NCBI GenBank assembly: GCA_000511875.1
Contig: AZIN01000001.1
Span: 434,001 to 498,000 of the forward strand
Reading direction: 5' to 3'
DNA length: 64,000 bases
From: Gammaproteobacteria bacterium MOLA455
GTDB lineage: Bacteria > Pseudomonadota > Gammaproteobacteria > Pseudomonadales > Porticoccaceae
The position numbers and the translations under genes were made by a program. A model generated the notes under the pieces. The model was not told the DNA's origin. It ran no database searches and saw only the letters and a program-made list of their open reading frames with translations. This document shows positions 57,247 to 64,000 of the stretch, piece by piece (position 1 is the stretch's first letter; each line of letters starts with the position of its first letter).

Positions 57247-58029
57247 ATGAGCAACACTCACAGCGCAACTCTTTTTACGCGTAATCTGCGCCGGCATATC
57301 TCTGTCGATCTCCCAGCCCCCCTCTATCACCAGCTCTATAGTCTGATCAAAAATTATATTCTCGATGGCTCTTTGCACTATGGCGACAAACTGCCCAGTG
57401 AACAGGAGCTGGCAGAACTGGTTGATGTGTCACGTATTACCGCTAAGCGCGCGGTCAATGAACTGGCTGCCGAGCATCTTGTAGAACGGGCCCGCGGCAA
57501 GGGCACCCATGTTATTTATAAATATTCACCTAAGCCGGTTAAAGCACCGATGCTAGGCGTGCTCGAAGAGATCGAGAACATCGCCGAAAACTCAACCGCA
57601 ACGGTCCTCGAGTGCGCCATGATCAAACCACCTCAGACTATTGGCGTAGAATTTGGCCTCAAGCGGGGAGACACCCTTTTTCATCTATCCAGAACCCGCG
57701 AGCGTGCAGGCAGCGTTTTTGGTTATTTCGATAGCTGGACAGCCGACACACAGGTACCGAAAAGCAGCGATATATTTATTCACCAGTCGCGGCATAAGTA
57801 TTTTCGCGAGAATGGCTTGCACGCCAGCCATATCACCCAAACCATCGGCGCTATCGCTGCCTCTCCGATTCTTGCCAAACATCTCAATATCGAAGTAGGC
57901 GCTCCATTGCTAAGCCTGGTGCGACGCTCCTTTCGTCAAAATGGCAAGCAGGAAGAGCTAGTCGACTATCTCAGTGCAGTGTTCAATACCGATCTGTTTC
58001 AATATCAGATGGATCTCAAACTGGATTAA
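57247..58029 (+). CDS. GntR/HutC-family regulator with UTRA domain
   Basis: Regulator of 260 residues. Winged HTH at residues 25-90 (LYHQLYSLIKNYILDGSLHYGDKLPSEQELAELVDVSRITAKRAVNELAAE in two stretches), then the UTRA ligand domain (FHLSRTRERAGSVFGYFDSW; LNIEVGAPLLSLVRRSF). ATG 57247 was chosen because AAGG lies upstream; an earlier TTG frame (57067) would run through the operator region. Divergent from the CoA transferase operon, its likely target. Confidence 0.9.
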   Translation: MSNTHSATLFTRNLRRHISVDLPAPLYHQLYSLIKNYILDGSLHYGDKLPSEQELAELVDVSRITAKRAVNELAAEHLVERARGKGTHVIYKYSPKPVKAPMLGVLEEIENIAENSTATVLECAMIKPPQTIGVEFGLKRGDTLFHLSRTRERAGSVFGYFDSWTADTQVPKSSDIFIHQSRHKYFRENGLHASHITQTIGAIAASPILAKHLNIEVGAPLLSLVRRSFRQNGKQEELVDYLSAVFNTDLFQYQMDLKLD

Positions 58030-58118
58030 ACCGCAACAATTCCCTCCCTGCTGCCTTCAAGCCGAAAAACGTGTCAAGCAAAGCGGGTAAAAGAAGGCTG
58101 GATAAAACATCAATAAGC

Positions 58119-58153
58119 TTACGTTGACGTAAACGTAATTTAATCATTATACT
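58119..58153 (+). promoter_or_regulatory. liu promoter with LiuR-type operator
   Basis: The palindrome TTACGTTGACGTAA (58119-58132, one central mismatch) covers the -35 TTGACG (58124-58129). An 18-base spacer and TATACT (58148-58153) follow. It resembles the TTACGT-type LiuR site, and the long spacer suits a MerR-family activator. The start codon of liuR is 33 bases further. Confidence 0.6.
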
Positions 58154-58186
58154 GGCCTCCGATTATTCACTTACATCGGATTTGCT

Positions 58187-58591
58187 ATGACGAAAACAGC
58201 GGCCAACAGCAGCACCGAATACAGCATTTCGCAGCTCGCCAAAGAGTTTGACGTTACCACCCGCAGCATTCGTCACTACGAAGATCTCGGTCTTCTCTCC
58301 CCCGCCCGCCGAGGACAGACTCGTATCTACACCCAAGCTGATCGCACCAGACTGCGGCTTATTTTACGCGGCAAGCGACTCGGACTGTCTCTAGAGGATT
58401 CGCGAGAAATTATCGACATGTACGAGCCGGGGAAAACCAATGTCGACCAGCTTAAAAAATTGATCGATGCTATCCAGCTTCAGCGCAACAAGCTCAATCA
58501 ACAACTCGACGATATCAGCAAACTGCTCAAAGACCTCAATCAAGCCGAAGCCGACTGCATCGACGCGCTCAAAACAAATGGAAGCCAATAA
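58187..58591 (+). CDS. liuR: LiuR-type MerR-family regulator of leucine/isovalerate catabolism
   Basis: Regulator of 134 residues. MerR HTH (YSISQLAKEFDVTTRSIRHYEDLGLLSPARRGQTRIY) and an extended dimerisation coiled coil (LKKLIDAIQLQRNKLNQQLDDISKLLKDLNQAEADC). There are no metal-binding Cys pairs as in CueR/ZntR. Position directly before isovaleryl-CoA dehydrogenase, with a matching operator, makes the LiuR assignment strong. Ligand probably a branched acyl-CoA. Confidence 0.93.
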   Translation: MTKTAANSSTEYSISQLAKEFDVTTRSIRHYEDLGLLSPARRGQTRIYTQADRTRLRLILRGKRLGLSLEDSREIIDMYEPGKTNVDQLKKLIDAIQLQRNKLNQQLDDISKLLKDLNQAEADCIDALKTNGSQ

Positions 58592-58594
58592 TTT

Positions 58595-59761
58595 ATGAAC
58601 ACAACCTATCCCAGCCTAAACTTTAATCTCGGCGAAGACATCGACATGCTTCGCGACAGCGTCTTTCAATTCTGCCAGACCGAGATAGCACCCCGCGCCG
58701 CCGAGATCGACCAGAGCAACGAATTCCCTATGGACCTGTGGCGCAAATTTGGCACTATGGGATTGCTTGGCATTACCGTAGACGAAGAGTACGGCGGTTC
58801 GGGCATGGGTTACCTGGCCCACTGCGTGGCCATGGAAGAGATCTCCAGAGCCTCGGCCTCAGTTGGCCTATCCTACGGCGCCCACTCCAACCTCTGCGTT
58901 AATCAGCTAGCCAAAAATGGTACGGTCGAACAGAAACGAAAGTATCTGCCCAAGCTCTGCTCCGGTGAACATATAGGGGCCCTCGCCATGAGCGAGCCCA
59001 ACGCCGGTTCCGATGTGGTGAGCATGAAACTCAGCGCCACCAAACAGGGCGACAAATACCTGCTCAACGGCAATAAGATGTGGATCACCAACGGTCCCGA
59101 CGCTGACACCTATATCATCTATGCTAAAACCGATAGCAGCGCTGGATCCAAAGGTATCACCGCCTTTATTGTCGAGCGCAACGCTCCAGGTTTTTCCCGC
59201 CACCAAAAACTCGACAAGCTGGGTATGCGCGGATCAAACACCTGTGAGCTAGTGTTCCAAGACTGCGAAGTGCCAGCGGAAAACATTCTCGGCGGTGAAG
59301 GCCGCGGTGTCGCCGTACTCATGTCCGGCCTCGACTATGAACGCACCGTATTATCCGGTGGCCCAGTGGGCATTATGCAAGCCTGTTTAGACGTGGTGCT
59401 GCCCTATATCCACGAGCGCACTCAGTTCGGTCAGGCGATTGGAGAGTTCCAGTTAATGCAAGGCAAGATCGCCGACATGTACACCGACCTAAACGCCTCT
59501 CGCGCCTATCTCTACGCCGTTGCTCGAGCCTGTGATCTGGCCCAAGACTCGCGCAAAGACGCCGCCGCAGTGATTTTGTTCACCGCTGAAAAAGCCACCC
59601 AAATGGCCCTACAAACCATTCAGGCACTGGGAGGCAATGGCTACACTAATGACTATGCCGCCGGACGCTTGCTGCGCGACGCCAAACTCTATGAAATTGG
59701 CGCCGGCACCTCTGAAGTGCGCCGCATGCTGATTGGCCGTGAACTGTTTGCCCAAAGCTAG
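58595..59761 (+). CDS. liuA: Isovaleryl-CoA dehydrogenase
   Basis: FAD acyl-CoA dehydrogenase of 388 residues oxidising isovaleryl-CoA to 3-methylcrotonyl-CoA. [16 protein letters not shown] near residue 90, [27 protein letters not shown], and the catalytic Glu in [13 protein letters not shown] near residue 250, the isovaleryl-type position. [12 protein letters not shown] and [18 protein letters not shown] close the protein. Follows liuR by three bases; operon with the carboxylase genes. Confidence 0.96.
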   Translation: MNTTYPSLNFNLGEDIDMLRDSVFQFCQTEIAPRAAEIDQSNEFPMDLWRKFGTMGLLGITVDEEYGGSGMGYLAHCVAMEEISRASASVGLSYGAHSNLCVNQLAKNGTVEQKRKYLPKLCSGEHIGALAMSEPNAGSDVVSMKLSATKQGDKYLLNGNKMWITNGPDADTYIIYAKTDSSAGSKGITAFIVERNAPGFSRHQKLDKLGMRGSNTCELVFQDCEVPAENILGGEGRGVAVLMSGLDYERTVLSGGPVGIMQACLDVVLPYIHERTQFGQAIGEFQLMQGKIADMYTDLNASRAYLYAVARACDLAQDSRKDAAAVILFTAEKATQMALQTIQALGGNGYTNDYAAGRLLRDAKLYEIGAGTSEVRRMLIGRELFAQS

Positions 59762-59798
59762 TAGAAAAAAGCGAGTAGAAAATAGCGAGTAGAAAAAA
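59761..59798 (+). repeat. 14-bp tandem repeat between liuA and liuB
   Basis: GTAGAAAAAAGCGA (59761-59774), GTAGAAAATAGCGA (59775-59788), then a partial GTAGAAAAAA. It begins at the last base of the liuA stop codon and fills the gap to the liuB start, leaving no clear Shine-Dalgarno. Confidence 0.85.
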
Positions 59799-59800
59799 TT

Positions 59801-61408
59801 ATGCCAATCATCAACAGTAAAATAAGCAACAAAAGCGCAGACTTTACGGCCAATGCCGCAGCCATGCAGACCAAGGTCGATGACCTCAACCACACCTTGG
59901 CAGTGATCCGCCAAGGTGGCGGCGAGAGAGCCTGCGCACGCCACGTCGCCCGGGGTAAATTACTTCCCCGCGAGCGCGTTCAAGGACTGCTTGACCCAGG
60001 CTCGCCGTTCCTCGAATTCTCTGCCCTCGCCGCCCATGAGGTTTACGGCGAATCCGTACCAGCCGCTGGCATCATCACCGGCATAGGTCGAGTCAGTGGT
60101 CAGGAATGCGTCATCGTAGCCAACGATGCCACAGTCAAAGGCGGTAGCTATTACCCCCTAACTGTGAAAAAACACCTCCGTGCCCAAGCCATAGCCGCAG
60201 AGAACAATCTGCCCTGCATTTATCTAGTGGATTCCGGCGGTGCCAACTTACCGCGTCAGGATGAAGTCTTCCCCGACCGCGAACACTTCGGTCGCATCTT
60301 TTTTAACCAAGCCAACATGTCAGCCCAAAATATTCCCCAGATAGCCGCGGTAATGGGTTCCTGCACCGCCGGTGGCGCCTATGTGCCAGCCATGGCCGAC
60401 GAATCCATAATTGTCCGTGATCAGGGCACCATTTTTCTTGCTGGCCCGCCCCTCGTAAAAGCCGCCACCGGTGAAGTGGTGACAGCAGAGGAACTGGGTG
60501 GTGGCGATGTTCACTGCCGCACCTCAGGCGTAGCCGATCACCTGGCCAACAACGATCACCATGCCCTCGAACTAGCCCGCAATGCCGTGGCACGACTAAA
60601 TCGCGTTAAGCCAGTTAACGGCGACTTTAAAGCCGCCATCGAACCACTCTATAGCAGCGCCGAAATCGGCGGCGTAATACCCAGTGACTCGCGCAAGTCC
60701 TACGACGTTCGCGAGATTATTGCACGACTAGTCGACGGCTCTGACTTTGATGAATTTAAAGCACTCTACGGCACCACCCTAGTCTGTGGTTTTGCCAGAA
60801 TATTCGGCTATCCCGTGGGCATAGTGGCCAACAACGGCATTCTATTTGGTGAGTCAGCACAGAAGGGCGCGCACTTTATTGAACTCTGCGCCCAGCGCAA
60901 AATTCCCTTGGTATTTCTGCAAAATATCACCGGTTTTATGGTCGGCAAGCAATATGAAAATAATGGCATAGCCAAACATGGTGCCAAGATGGTCACCGCC
61001 GTCGCCACAGCTAATGTCCCCAAATTCACCGTCTTGATTGGCGGCTCATTTGGCGCCGGCAACTACGGCATGTGTGGTCGTGCCTATGACCCACGATTTA
61101 TGTTTATGTGGCCCAATGCCCGCATCTCAGTAATGGGTGGCGAACAAGCTGCTGGCGTCTTAGCCCAGGTCACCCGCGACAAGTATGAGCGCGACGGAAT
61201 TCAATGGAGTGCCGAGGATGAAGCGGAGTTTAAACAACCGGTTATCCAAAACTATGAGCACCAGGGACATCCCTACTACGCCTCCGCGAGGCTCTGGGAC
61301 GACGGTGTGATCGACCCGGCGGATACCAGAATGGTATTGGGACTGTCGATTTCGGCGAGCCACAATCGAGTGATTGAGGAGACCAAGTTTGGCGTGTTTC
61401 GAATGTGA
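59801..61408 (+). CDS. liuB: Methylcrotonyl-CoA carboxylase, carboxyltransferase (beta) subunit
   Basis: Carboxyltransferase of 535 residues. [96 protein letters not shown] and the C-terminal [17 protein letters not shown]. The full set is the MCC beta pattern rather than propionyl-CoA carboxylase. Transfers CO2 from biotin to 3-methylcrotonyl-CoA to give 3-methylglutaconyl-CoA. Next gene is the alpha subunit after a 126-base gap in which a liuC gene is usually found in relatives. Confidence 0.96.
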   Translation: MPIINSKISNKSADFTANAAAMQTKVDDLNHTLAVIRQGGGERACARHVARGKLLPRERVQGLLDPGSPFLEFSALAAHEVYGESVPAAGIITGIGRVSGQECVIVANDATVKGGSYYPLTVKKHLRAQAIAAENNLPCIYLVDSGGANLPRQDEVFPDREHFGRIFFNQANMSAQNIPQIAAVMGSCTAGGAYVPAMADESIIVRDQGTIFLAGPPLVKAATGEVVTAEELGGGDVHCRTSGVADHLANNDHHALELARNAVARLNRVKPVNGDFKAAIEPLYSSAEIGGVIPSDSRKSYDVREIIARLVDGSDFDEFKALYGTTLVCGFARIFGYPVGIVANNGILFGESAQKGAHFIELCAQRKIPLVFLQNITGFMVGKQYENNGIAKHGAKMVTAVATANVPKFTVLIGGSFGAGNYGMCGRAYDPRFMFMWPNARISVMGGEQAAGVLAQVTRDKYERDGIQWSAEDEAEFKQPVIQNYEHQGHPYYASARLWDDGVIDPADTRMVLGLSISASHNRVIEETKFGVFRM

Positions 61409-61534
61409 TATCTGCACAGACGGATATCATCCTGGGAGAGCGCAGCGACCAGAGATCTACTTGCAGAATGGCTCCCGACATTCGACGCGCGCAAGACAAA
61501 CCAGACCATAACCAGCAACAAAACGGACTGAAAA

Positions 61535-63448
61535 ATGTTTAACAAAATACTAATCGCCAACCGCGGTGAAATCGCCTGTCGCATCATTCAGACAGCGAAA
61601 AAAATGGGCATTAAAACCGTTGCCGTCTACAGCGACGCAGACAGCAATTCACTGCATGTCAGCCAAGCCGACGAAGCCATTCACATAGGGCCCTCCCCCT
61701 CCAACGAATCCTACTTGGTTATCGATAAAATCATTCAAGCCGCTCTCAGCAGCGGTGCACAGGCCATCCACCCAGGTTACGGCTTCCTCTCTGAAAACGC
61801 CGACTTCTGCCGCCAGTGCGACGCCAACAATTTAGTGTTTATCGGCCCCCCAGTAGACGCCATTTTAGCCATGGGCTCTAAATCCGCCGCCAAACACATC
61901 ATGGCCAACGCCAAAGTCCCCCTAGTACCCGGCTATCACGGCGACGACCAAAATCCCGCCACTCTAAAACAGTCCGCAGACGACATGGGCTACCCAGTGC
62001 TGCTAAAGGCCGCCGCCGGTGGCGGCGGCAAAGGTATGCGCGCCGTATACCATGCCGACCAATTTGACCAAGCCCTAGCCGCCGCCAAGCGCGAAGCCAA
62101 ACACAGCTTTAACGATGAAATTATGTTGGTAGAGAAATATCTCCAGCAACCTCGCCATGTAGAAATTCAAGTGTTCTGCGATCAGTACAACAATGCAGTC
62201 CACCTATTCGAACGCGACTGTTCGCTGCAACGCCGGCACCAAAAAGTAATCGAAGAAGCACCGGCCCCGGGCATGAGCGAAGAACTGCGCCAGCGCATGG
62301 GCGAAGCCGCAATCCGCGCAGCCAGCGCGATCAATTATCAGGGCGCAGGCACCGTAGAATTTTTACTCGACAGCAGCGGCGAATTCTTCTTTATGGAAAT
62401 GAACACCCGCCTTCAAGTAGAACACCCAGTCACCGAAATGATCAGCGGCCAAGACCTCGTAGAATGGCAGCTGCGAGTCGCCAACGGAGAACCTCTTCCC
62501 TGCACCCAAGATCAACTGCTACTCAAAGGTCACGCCTTTGAAGCGCGGGTTTATGCCGAGGATCCAGAGCAGGACTTCCTGCCCTCTACAGGTCAACTCA
62601 AAGTGCTTCAAGCACCAATAGAAAATGCTCATGTGCGCATCGACAGCGGTGTTGTCGAAGGAGACCAGGTCTCAGTATTCTACGACCCCATGATCGCCAA
62701 GTTAGTGGTCTGGGACAGCAACCGCGAGCGCGCCCTGCAGCGACTCATCCAAGCCCTCAGTGACTATAAAATCGGCGGCGTTACAACAAACATACCATTC
62801 CTCTACAACCTCGTCAGCAGCGCCGCTTTTAAGCGTGGCGAGGTCAACACCGGCTTTATCGAAGAACATGAGCAGGAGATATTCCACCGCCGCCAAGAAG
62901 ATCTAGACTACGCAGCACCACTAGCCGCTCGGGCTATTTTGACAGCGCGAATAGAGAGCGCCCAACAGATCGCCAATCAGTCCAGCGAACCCAACTCACC
63001 CTGGCACCTCGCCAACCATTGGCGCGCGAGTGACAGCAGCCCGCAAAAGCTGAATATCACCGTCGGCACAGACCAGCTTGAAGTGATTGCAGAAACCGCA
63101 CAGATGCCAGCTAACATCAAAGCCGTCAGTGACCAAGCCGGGTTCAATCTATTCACTCCAAAAGGTGTTTTTCACTGCGCCGAAACCCCAGCCGATCTTG
63201 GCCTCAACCAAGACCAAGATAGCAGCGGCAACCTCACCGCTCCCATGAACGGCACAGTAGTCACACTACTGGTAGAGGTTGGCGCAGCCGTCGCCAAAGG
63301 TGAAACCCTACTGGTTATGGAAGCAATGAAAATGGAACACACCATCGCCGCACCCAAGGACGGCAAAGTCAGTGAATTCTTTTATCAGCCGGGTGAATTA
63401 GTCGATGGCGGCGCAGAGTTGTTGGCCTTTGAAATAGCCGAAGCCTAA
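61535..63448 (+). CDS. liuD: Methylcrotonyl-CoA carboxylase, biotin carboxylase (alpha) subunit
   Basis: Biotin-containing subunit of 637 residues. ATP-grasp biotin carboxylase in the first 450 (FNKILIANRGEIACRIIQTAKKMG; KAAAGGGGKGMRAVY; FFMEMNTRLQVEHPVTEM; YDPMIAKLVVWD). The biotin carrier domain is at the C-terminus with VMEAMKMEHTIAAPKDG, biotin on the Lys near residue 600. Expected to pair with the adjacent beta subunit. The ATG follows the short gap after liuB with a weak ribosome site. Confidence 0.96.
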   Translation: MFNKILIANRGEIACRIIQTAKKMGIKTVAVYSDADSNSLHVSQADEAIHIGPSPSNESYLVIDKIIQAALSSGAQAIHPGYGFLSENADFCRQCDANNLVFIGPPVDAILAMGSKSAAKHIMANAKVPLVPGYHGDDQNPATLKQSADDMGYPVLLKAAAGGGGKGMRAVYHADQFDQALAAAKREAKHSFNDEIMLVEKYLQQPRHVEIQVFCDQYNNAVHLFERDCSLQRRHQKVIEEAPAPGMSEELRQRMGEAAIRAASAINYQGAGTVEFLLDSSGEFFFMEMNTRLQVEHPVTEMISGQDLVEWQLRVANGEPLPCTQDQLLLKGHAFEARVYAEDPEQDFLPSTGQLKVLQAPIENAHVRIDSGVVEGDQVSVFYDPMIAKLVVWDSNRERALQRLIQALSDYKIGGVTTNIPFLYNLVSSAAFKRGEVNTGFIEEHEQEIFHRRQEDLDYAAPLAARAILTARIESAQQIANQSSEPNSPWHLANHWRASDSSPQKLNITVGTDQLEVIAETAQMPANIKAVSDQAGFNLFTPKGVFHCAETPADLGLNQDQDSSGNLTAPMNGTVVTLLVEVGAAVAKGETLLVMEAMKMEHTIAAPKDGKVSEFFYQPGELVDGGAELLAFEIAEA

Positions 63449-63480
63449 ACAAAAAATTGGCTTGCAGCCTCGCCAAACAG

Positions 63481-63508
63481 TTGGCACTGCAGGCCAGTAA
63501 GCTATACT
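63481..63508 (+). promoter_or_regulatory. Possible promoter of the HisA-like gene
   Basis: TTGGCA (63481-63486), 16 bases, TATACT (63503-63508), then 33 bases to the TTG start at 63542. Suits separate transcription after liuD. Confidence 0.45.
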
Positions 63509-63541
63509 AGCGCCCTCTCAATCCCATCCGGAGTAGGCTCC

Positions 63542-64000
63542 TTGACCGCGTTTCGTCCATGTATCGACCTTCACCAGGGTCAGGTAAAGCAGATAGTTGG
63601 CGGCAGCCTCAATGATTCCGGTGCCGAAACAAACTTCGTCAGCAGCCACAATGCAGCCTACTATGCCAAACTCTACCGGCAGCAAGGACTCACCGGCGGC
63701 CACGTAATTGCCTTGGGCCCAAACAATCAACAGCAAGTTCTCGAAGCCCTAGCCGCCTACCCCAACGGCATGCAGTTTGGCGGAGGCGTCAATCTTGAGA
63801 ACGCCAGCAGCTATTTAGAAGCCGGCGCATCAGAGATAATTGTCACCTCTTATTTATTTGAAAACGGCGATTTCTCTTGGTCCCGCTTAGAGAAGATAAA
63901 AGCTGAAGTGGGAGCCGATAAACTAGTCCTCGACCTAAGCTGTCGCAAGACCCAAAACGGCTGGATGATCGCCACCGACCGCTGGCAGACCATTACCAAC
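63542..64000 (+). CDS. hisA: Eukaryotic-type HisA (phosphoribosylformimino-AICAR ribotide isomerase), N-terminal part
   Basis: 153 codons of a TIM-barrel isomerase acting in histidine biosynthesis; the 3' end lies beyond the window. The sequence follows the fungal/plant HIS6 form rather than ordinary bacterial HisA: FRPCIDLHQGQVKQIVGG, TNFVSSHNAAYYAKLY, GGHVIALGPNN, FGGGVNLENASSYLEAGAS, VTSYLF and LVLDLSCRKTQNG followed by TDRWQTITN. The start is TTG at 63542 with GGAG about eight bases upstream. It is downstream of liuD on the same strand, with a promoter of its own possible. No other his genes are in view. Confidence 0.85.
   Translation, partial: MTAFRPCIDLHQGQVKQIVGGSLNDSGAETNFVSSHNAAYYAKLYRQQGLTGGHVIALGPNNQQQVLEALAAYPNGMQFGGGVNLENASSYLEAGASEIIVTSYLFENGDFSWSRLEKIKAEVGADKLVLDLSCRKTQNGWMIATDRWQTITN

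Overview
The window looks like a chromosomal segment of a marine-type gammaproteobacterium at roughly 50 % GC (by eye). The main evidence is the order tRNA-Leu(UAG), tig, clpP, clpX, lon, hupB, ppiD, which is the gammaproteobacterial arrangement. It also carries two large TonB-dependent receptors (TBDTs), a FecI/FecR-type system, a leucine/isovalerate (liu) cluster with its MerR regulator, and an exosortase-type (PEP-CTERM) protein. The genus cannot be fixed from sequence alone; Cellvibrionales/SAR92-like relatives are my guess. No prophage, insertion sequence, CRISPR array or rRNA was seen.

Layout. 1-3627: the start of a Tat-exported PhoD-type phosphatase, then a PrnB-like haem-dioxygenase-superfamily gene and a kynureninase-like gene divergent from an Lrp regulator. 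3670-6426: an HSL-type esterase and a hipBA toxin-antitoxin pair with operator-like palindromes upstream. 6718-17924: a cell-surface-signalling island on the minus strand, namely ECF sigma, FecR, an STN-domain TBDT, two S9 peptidase-like proteins, a GPH-type transporter and a decayed CocE-type hydrolase. 18266-20654: dusA-tal-terB operon. 20690-22400: STAS and SpoIIE-type phosphatase pair. 22437-25393: an MlaA-like gene and an hvfABC cluster, which is a RiPP metallophore system with an EGKCG-repeat precursor. 25557-33345: hrpA, dnaQ, rnhA, a methyltransferase and mltD. 33503-42274: the ppiD-hupB-lon-clpX-clpP-tig-tRNA-Leu quality-control block. 42560-43659: a small lipoprotein and a frameshifted PEP-CTERM protein. 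43967-57000: a catabolic island with a TetR regulator, FadH-like reductase, flavin reductase-like protein, cysteine hydrolase, TBDT, hydantoinase/oxoprolinase A and B, HMG-CoA lyase, a CoA transferase and a divergent GntR regulator. 58187-63448: liuR, isovaleryl-CoA dehydrogenase, and both methylcrotonyl-CoA carboxylase subunits. 63542-end: a partial HisA of the eukaryotic (yeast HIS6) type.

How it works together. The 6.7-18 kb island reads as a sensing and uptake system: a periplasmic STN domain on the receptor would signal through FecR to the ECF factor, and imported peptide-like material would meet cytoplasmic S9 proteins. However, one S9 protein has lost its catalytic His and the other its whole triad, so the pair may bind rather than cut. 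The TBDT also carries a second signal peptide with its own Shine-Dalgarno inside the reading frame, so two receptor forms are possible. In the liu region isovaleryl-CoA would pass through the dehydrogenase and carboxylase to methylglutaconyl-CoA. The hydratase gene (liuC) is not in the window, while an HMG-CoA lyase sits 3 kb away in the neighbouring operon.

Most gene calls rest on recognisable family motifs. Promoters, operators and substrate assignments are inferences from base patterns and neighbours.
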